From: Stramonita haemastoma
Taxonomy: Eukaryota; Mollusca; Gastropoda; Neogastropoda; Muricidae
Assembly: GCA_030674155.1 (NCBI GenBank)
Contig: CM060317.1
Location: 47,645,635 to 47,709,634 of the forward strand
Reading direction: 5' to 3'
DNA length: 64,000 bases
Each line of letters opens with the position of its first letter. The stretch's first letter is position 1. Both the position numbers and the translations under genes were made by a program. Under the pieces are notes generated by a model. It was given only the letters and a program-made list of their open reading frames with translations, had not been told where the DNA came from and searched no databases. This document shows, piece after piece, positions 57,711 through 64,000 of this stretch.

Positions 57711-58884
57711 ATAGAAAGGTGAAAGGTAGAAAGAGAGAGAGAAAAAAAGAAGCAGACATGAAGACTGAGCTTGAACAACAATAGATCCAACAAAAAACAC
57801 AGAGAGACAGACACCTGCAGACAGAGACGGAATCCGAACTAGAGATATTCTTTTTATGGCTTTTGGCCGACTAAAGATGTTCATTTTCTTCTGCTTAATA
57901 GAAATATTGTTTCTTCTTAGTTTGTGAGAGATGTTTAACTGATCAAAATGTATCGTCACTGCACTAAACTTTTTCTTGCAAGAGGATACAGAATCTTATG
58001 CATCAGGCCCTCTGATCATTAGCAGCATACTTTTCCAACAGGCGATATCATCACAGTTTTGATGGAACTTTATGAGTGGCAGAGTCCTGTTTGTCTCATA
58101 TCTTACTTGTACGACCAAGCCATCACAACTTTCTATTATCTACTTTAGTGTTCTTTCAGATAGAAGCACAAGCAGTTTCATTTGTGAAACAACCAAAACA
58201 GAGTGTTCAAAAATAGTTCCGACTGAACGGGTGTGCATTGCAGAAAAGTAGAAAATAACATCAGTTGAGCTGTCAGAATGCACAGATGCACTGTTCTAAT
58301 TTTTATTACAAAGAAAAAAAAAAAGAACTCAGAAGTGAGAATGGGAAAACCACGAATGCACAATTAATGTGTGATGTTTTTCCACAAACTAATTAAACAA
58401 AATAACTTAAAATGATGATTTTGTAAACCTTTTTTCCTTCCTCAAATCTCTCCTTCACATGTCAGACTGGGCTAAGTGGTCACATATGTTAATGGTCAAA
58501 TTGCGAAAAATCACTGCTCTCTATAAAACAAATATGGGTCTGTGACTCATCAATGCTCTATAAAGCCACCCCCCCCCCCCTCTAAGGAAAAACAAAACCC
58601 CCCAAAAAAAACTAACCAAAAAAAAAAAAAAGGTAGGAAGAAGAGGAAGAAGATGAGAAAGAACAAACTTGTGAGAGGAGAAGAGGAATAAGCAGAAGAG
58701 GGAAAAGAGGAGAAATGGGGAAAGAAGGATGAATGGAAAGGAATTGAATAAAGTATAGAAGTGAAGAAGAAGAACAAGTGGGCAGATTGATGTGACTGAG
58801 AAAGAGAAAAAGATGATTGAAAAAATATTATCAAGCCAAAGAAAAGGGAAAACAAAAGAAGAAAGAGAAGCAGAAAAATAATGA

Positions 58885-59065
58885 AAGGAAGAGGAGGAGA
58901 AGAAGAAGAAGAAGAAGAAGAAGAAGAAGAAGAAGAAGAAGAAGAAGAAGAAGAAGAAGAAGAAGAAGAAGAAGAGAGAGAGGAGGGGGGGGGGGGGGGG
59001 AGGAGGGGGAGGAGAGGGGGAGGAGAGGGGGAGGAGAGGGGGAGGAGGAGGAAGAGGAGGAAAAG
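58885..59065. repeat. (GAA)n and G-rich purine tract
   Basis: About 30 GAA triplets, then a run of G and GGA/GGGGA repeats, about 180 bp without a pyrimidine on the plus strand. Open frames of Glu/Arg or Leu/Ser here are repeat artefacts. Confidence 0.95.
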
Positions 59066-59342
59066 CCCCATATGGCACGTAATTGCTGAATCCAGTCCCT
59101 CATTTTTATTTCTCTCTGTATGCAAGTTTTAGTATAACGGTAAAGAGATTCCCCTTGCAATGTAGGCACTGAGTAAGATTGTAAAGCCAAAGACCCAGGG
59201 GGAGGGGGATAAAATGAAGAAAGACCGATGAAAGAACTGTTTCCCTTATTAGAAATGTTATGGACAGCGAAAGAAATCCCATCCCTGACCGCGAGTCACA
59301 TGAAAAGAGGGTCAATAACAGAATGAAGTAGACGAGTTCTAC

Positions 59343-59357
59343 CTGCGGGTCCTTGAT
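59343..59357 (-). CDS. DCTN1: possible DCTN1 15-nt microexon
   Basis: On the minus strand GTTTTCTTTGTCAG|ATCAAGGACCCGCAG|GTAGAAC shows a good acceptor and a fair donor around 15 nt. Spliced to 55141 it gives QGPADKEG, comparable to the PLAENEG segment of p150-Glued, and supplies the one base needed for the split aspartate codon. A match this short can arise by chance. Confidence 0.35.
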
Positions 59358-59450
59358 CTGACAAAGAAAACAACAACACTTCACTGCATTACATTCAAAC
59401 ACCAACACCACCATGGTCACACGTTCAAGCCATTGAAGTAAAACAGACCA

Positions 59451-59615
59451 CCCTCTACTGTTACAAAAGGAATCAGTGACAGCTATGAAATGATTAGGTT
59501 TTCTTCCCTCTGCTGTTACAAGATGAAACAGTGACAGCTATGGAATGATTAGGTTTTCTTCCCTCTGCTGTTACAATAGGAAACAGTGACAGCTATGGAA
59601 TGATTATGTTTTCAT
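59451..59615. repeat. 55-bp tandem repeat x 3
   Basis: Three 55-bp copies starting CCCTCTACTG or CCCTCTGCTG, each containing GTGACAGCTATG and ending TTTTCTT or TTTTCAT. Confidence 0.92.
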
Positions 59616-59697
59616 GGAGACAAAGTAGAAACGCTGAACCATGTAGGGTAAAAAAAAAAAAAGCCATGGGAATGAGATCGGGGCAGAGTATCACAAA

Positions 59698-60035
59698 GTT
59701 AAAGTTAGTCTGTCCCGAGCCTAAGGCTCATCAGGCCGGTGCTTATCCCGGTTTCTGAGGCGTTAAGCGACTGAGAGTCTTAGACTCCCCCCTGGATAGG
59801 ACACCAGTCTATCGCAGGGTTAACCCCCAACACAAGGTTGGTACCCCTTTTACACCTGGGTGGGGTGAGAAAATAGCCATAAAGTGCCTTTCCCAAGGGC
59901 ACAATGCTGTAGCCAAAAGCTGGGATTGAACCTGCAACCTTTTTTGTGATACTCTTAGCCGCCGCTGTAGTCTAGTAGTTAGGGCGTTGGACTTGTAAGT
60001 CCAACACCCTAACCACTAGACTACAGCGGCGGCTT
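59698..60035 (-). mobile_element. SINE family 1 copy with inverted head duplication
   Basis: Body from 59698 to 59942 stops just inside the B-box side of the head. It is followed by an inverted copy of target site plus head (59943-59995) and then a normal head (59996-60035). The 13-bp target duplication AGAGTATCACAAA is present at 59685-59697 and 60036-60048. Confidence 0.85.
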
Positions 60036-60050
60036 AGAGTATCACAAAAA
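59941..60050. repeat. 110-bp near-perfect palindrome
   Basis: Arms of 55 nt (59941-59995 against 59996-60050) differ at about four positions. Each arm consists of TTTTTGTGATACTCT (target site, inverted or direct) plus the SINE head. No spacer separates the arms. Confidence 0.9.
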
Positions 60051-60188
60051 CAGTGACCAATTTTTATCTATTTTATACAAAATTCCTGACCATAACCATC
60101 TAAAAATATACAATTACATCTATGTGCAGAGATGTGAATGTGTCCACTGATAACTAACAATCACCAAATAGTAACAATTAAAAAACAC

Positions 60189-60190
<2 letters not shown>

Positions 60191-60256
<66 letters not shown>
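60191..60256. repeat. (GT)n microsatellite
   Basis: Pure GT of about 65 bp, followed by a GT/GC/ATGC-rich stretch to 60330. Confidence 0.95.
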
Positions 60257-61139
60257 GGTGTTGCGTGTGTGTGTGTATGTGTGTGCGCACGCATGCACAT
60301 GTGTGCATGCATGCATGCGTGCATGTGTGAGAAAAAGGGAGAAGTGCAAAAAGGAAAGAACAATTATGAGAAAAAAAACATAGAGACACAAAGTGAAAGA
60401 AATAAAAAAAATTAAAACAAGACAAAACTTCTGCAAACTAAGGGATCATATAAACATGTGCAGATACATCCCTGACAACAGCCAAAAGCTTTGAGAACAA
60501 TTCCTTCATATCAAGGCATACAAGCATGGACCTTGTTCATCTATAAGATACACAAACCAGCTTTTTTCTGCAGTAATGACACATTTGTACATCTCTATGT
60601 ACACCCTCCATTCATAAACAATGCACAGTCATGCAGGTGCTATTGAACTCAGGCAGGAAAAAAAAAGATAAAAAAACCACAAACATATATATATATGTAT
60701 CCACAGCCCACCTGTCTCAGTCCTCTAAGGGGAAAAAGCTCAGGAAATGATGACGATCAACCTTGGTCACTATATTACATGTAGATGTGTTTTAAATTTT
60801 TTTTATTCAGGCTGTTAATGGATGCAGAGACGACTAACTGTCAAGTGCCGCTATAGAGAGAAGGCATAGTAGACTGGATGCATTGTCTACAGAGAGAGCA
60901 GAAGCAGAGTCAGTCAGTCAGGCAATTACCAACCCTTCAACTTTTCCAAGTCGGTAAGTTTTCCCCCTATGTGACAAAGGCACGAATGGACATCGATCAG
61001 ACTTTGTCACGGTGAAGGGATGACATAGTGATGTGACCACAAACATGTTTGGATACAAGACTTTGTGATCATGAGAGGATGGGGTGATTTTATGCAGCAT
61101 GTATCTAAATAAGTGAGTGAGAGTGAGTGAGTAAATGAG

Positions 61140-61275
<136 letters not shown>

Positions 61276-61749
61276 TGTGTGTGTCTGTGGTACACTGCAT
61301 AAATTTGTGCATGTATGTAAGTTTGTGTGTGAATATGCGTAGCTGCATGCCAGTATACACGAGTGTAAGTATGTGTCTACATGCTAGAAAGTGTGCACAT
61401 TGATGTTTGAAGCTTCTTTTGAAAAAATAGTGATATAGCTTTAAAAAAGAAATTGAGGAATGCTTAATCTTTTGATCAAAATTATAATAAATCACCAGCA
61501 AGAAAGAAAGAAAAAAAAGAGGGGCAAACGACAGAAATCAATAACAATAAGCTGATAATATAATGCACCATCAACAAATCAGCAGACAACACACTTCTAT
61601 CACATGGGATGTGAAGACAACATAATAAAACAGCATAATTTGAAACCAAATGATGGGAAAATGACTGACTGATGAATACCCACATAAATGCCTAACAACT
61701 GTCACACAATATACACCAATACCAAATAATGGACACATAAATGAATCAA

Positions 61750-62815
61750 CAAGCCACTACCAAATAACTGACAAAAAAGTCAGTACCAAATAACTGACAA
61801 ATAAGTCAGTACCAAATAACTGACAAAAAAGTCAGTACCAAATAACTGACAAAAAAGTCAGTACCGAATAACTGAAAAATAAGCCAGTACCAAATAACTG
61901 ACAAATAAGCCAGTACCAAATAACTGACAAATAAGCCAGTACCAAATAACTGACAAATAAGCCAGTACCAAATAACTGACAAATAAGTCAGTACCAAATA
62001 ACTGACAAATAAGTCAGTACCAAATAACTGACAAATAAGTCACTACCACATAACTGAAAAATAAGTCAATACCAAATAACTGACAAATAAGTCAGTACTA
62101 AATAACTGACAAATTAGTCAATACCAAATAACTGACAAATAAGTCAGTACCAAATACCTGACAAATAAGTCAGTACCACATAACTGACAAATAAGTCAGT
62201 ACCAAATAACTGACAAATAAGTCAGTACCAAATAACTGACAAATAAGTCAGTACCAAATAACTGACAAATAAGTCACTACCACATAACTGACAAATAAGT
62301 CAATACCAAATAACTGACAAATAAGTCAGTACCAAATAACTGACAAATAAGTCAGTACTAAATAACTGACAAATAAGTTGGTACCAAATAACTGACAAAT
62401 AAGTTGGTACCAAATAACTGACAAATAAGTCGGTACCAAATAACTGACAAATAAGTCGGTACCAAATAACTGACAAATAAGTCAGTACCAAATACCTGAC
62501 AAATAAGTCAGTACCAAATAACTGACAAATAAGTCGGTACCAAATAACTGACAAATAAGTTGGTACCAAATAACTGACAAATAAGTCAGTACCAAATAAC
62601 TGACAAATAAGTCAATACCAAATAACTGACAAATAAGTTGGTACCAAATAACTGACAAATAAGTCAGTACCAAACAACTGACAAATAAGTCAGTACTAAA
62701 TAACTGACAAATAAGTCAGTACCAAATAACTGACAAATAAGTCAGTACCAAATAACTGACAAATAAGTCAGTACCAAATAACTGAAAAATAAGTCACTAC
62801 CAAATAACTGGCAGA
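61750..62815. repeat. 26-bp minisatellite x about 41
   Basis: Unit ACCAAATAACTGACAAATAA plus GTCAGT. Variants are GTCGGT, GTTGGT, GCCAGT, GTCACT and ACCACATAAC. It is A-rich, with no spacers between units, so it is not CRISPR-like. The minus-strand open frames (Tyr-Leu-Ser-Val-Ile-Trp-Tyr repeats) follow from 26 x 3 = 78 nt without a stop. Confidence 0.96.
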
Positions 62816-64000
62816 CACACAAAAAAATCAGTAACAAATAAAGGGTAGACAATACACATCGCTAACACATAATGGACAAACAACATAATGCAAATGAGCA
62901 AACAACATACATCAATATAAAAAAAGGGGTAAATATGGAATATATTTGTTTGAACTACAAAGTTATTTTGCAAACACATTCTAATTACAGAAAGGACATG
63001 GTCATTCCATCACCATCAATTCTGATCTATCTGAAAGGTGATTTGCCATTTCTCAAAACCTGCTTCCTCACTGTTTCAGAGAAGCAGCTCAACACTTGAT
63101 GCACTGAAATGTGCAGACTGAACTGTGTCTGAATGTATCACATGCCAGCATGTCTTGCCGAATACCCCAAGAAAACAGCAAGAATTTATCATAATTGGAG
63201 TAATGACTGGGCTTCTACAGGTTAAGTGACACCTGTATAGAATCGTCCAGATGTGAGTGATTCCTGTCTGCCCTCCACCTCTACCATACCTTCCCTGTGC
63301 TGCCTGAGAGGGGTGTCTATTTACGGCTGGTGAAGAGGGGGGTGGGGGCTATATTTTAGTCCGAGAATGCATGAACTGTCACCCATCCATTCATTACATT
63401 ACAATGTTAAGTCATGTTGAACCTTGGCTCCATGAGCCAAGTAATCTTGTCATGACGGTATTCATTTCAGTTTATCATTATCTGGCATAAAATCTGAACA
63501 TTGTGAATAAATTCAAATTTGTTTTGTTTTTACAATTGGGATGGTGCAGCCTGTTTAGCCTTATAACCTGGAAAATAGTTCACATTGAGTAAACACATTT
63601 GACATAAACAAATGAGAAACATGTTGGGTCATATACCTGTCATGACAAATAACACATCCATTCTATTTATAATGCTATAAAAAAAAATTGTCTAACAAAC
63701 AGTAAAGCCCATAAATCTGTTAAATATCAATAAACAACAATAGTATGTGGTGACATTTTTAGCATGACGTTTCTCTGAGCAAAATTTTGGCTGTTTTACA
63801 AGCAAAGAGGGCAAAACCACCATTTTTTTCCCCTTGTTATTCTCCTTTACATGGGTATTTGTTTACCAATATGAATGGGCTTTTACAGCAAAACTTTGCC
63901 AAGACAACTATCGTGTTGTCACCACCCCCTGTAGGTATAAAACAGCATCATGAACCAATCAGACGTAACGGGAGGGGACACAAGCATGGGTGCAGGCAGT

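Noticed and set aside
58521..59190. Poly-Phe/Ser/Pro and poly-Arg/Glu frames
   Set aside because: Purine/pyrimidine tract artefact; no supporting coding features.
62300..62673. Repetitive YLSVIWY/ICQLFGT membrane-like peptide
   Set aside because: Translation of the 26-bp minisatellite; the period of 26 amino acids is exactly three repeat units.
61750..62815. CRISPR-like array
   Set aside because: Direct repeats are contiguous without unique spacers, and the genome is eukaryotic.

Overview
The window is animal nuclear DNA: intron-rich genes with GT-AG splice sites, dense microsatellites, tRNA-derived SINEs and non-LTR retrotransposon remains. Nothing bacterial, viral or CRISPR-like is present. 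The SINE tails and the single long TACC gene suggest a mollusc, probably a gastropod; that assignment is inference from repeat style.

Two genes can be read, both on the minus strand. (1) A complete TACC gene (transforming acidic coiled-coil, centrosome and microtubule plus-end adaptor) runs from a candidate promoter near 28.08 kb (perfect NRF-1-type palindrome) to its stop at 8839. Fourteen coding exons join in one open phase to 1,293 residues. The conserved C-terminal coiled coil is spread over the last seven exons. One giant exon (21731-24293) encodes about 23 copies of a 13-residue DPFKPKxQLxNSP motif. (2) The 3' third of DCTN1 (dynactin p150-Glued) runs from about 55.1 kb (perhaps a 15-nt microexon at 59343) to its stop at 41593. 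The exons match the CC2 coiled coil and the conserved C-terminal tail in order. Three of these exons are one base short of a continuous frame, so the copy is either damaged or carries consensus errors.

Layout: 1-8.8 kb, intergenic DNA and the TACC 3' flank, with a large compound GT/GA array. 8.8-28.1 kb, TACC; its introns hold a DNA transposon with terminal inverted repeats (12454-13468), a 5'-truncated LINE with an open RT frame and target-site duplication (17334-18679), and several SINEs. 28.2-41.5 kb, intergenic, with a decayed LINE, an RNase H fragment, SINEs and microsatellites. 41.6-55.1 kb, DCTN1 exons, several bordered by tandem repeats (5 x 58 bp, about 26 x 23 bp, GTT triplets). 55.1-64 kb, probably DCTN1 intron, with nested SINEs, a SINE-derived 110-bp palindrome and a 26-bp x about 41 minisatellite.

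TACC and p150-Glued both act in microtubule plus-end and spindle biology, and here they lie head to tail about 13.5 kb apart. Whether that linkage means anything functionally cannot be judged from one window.
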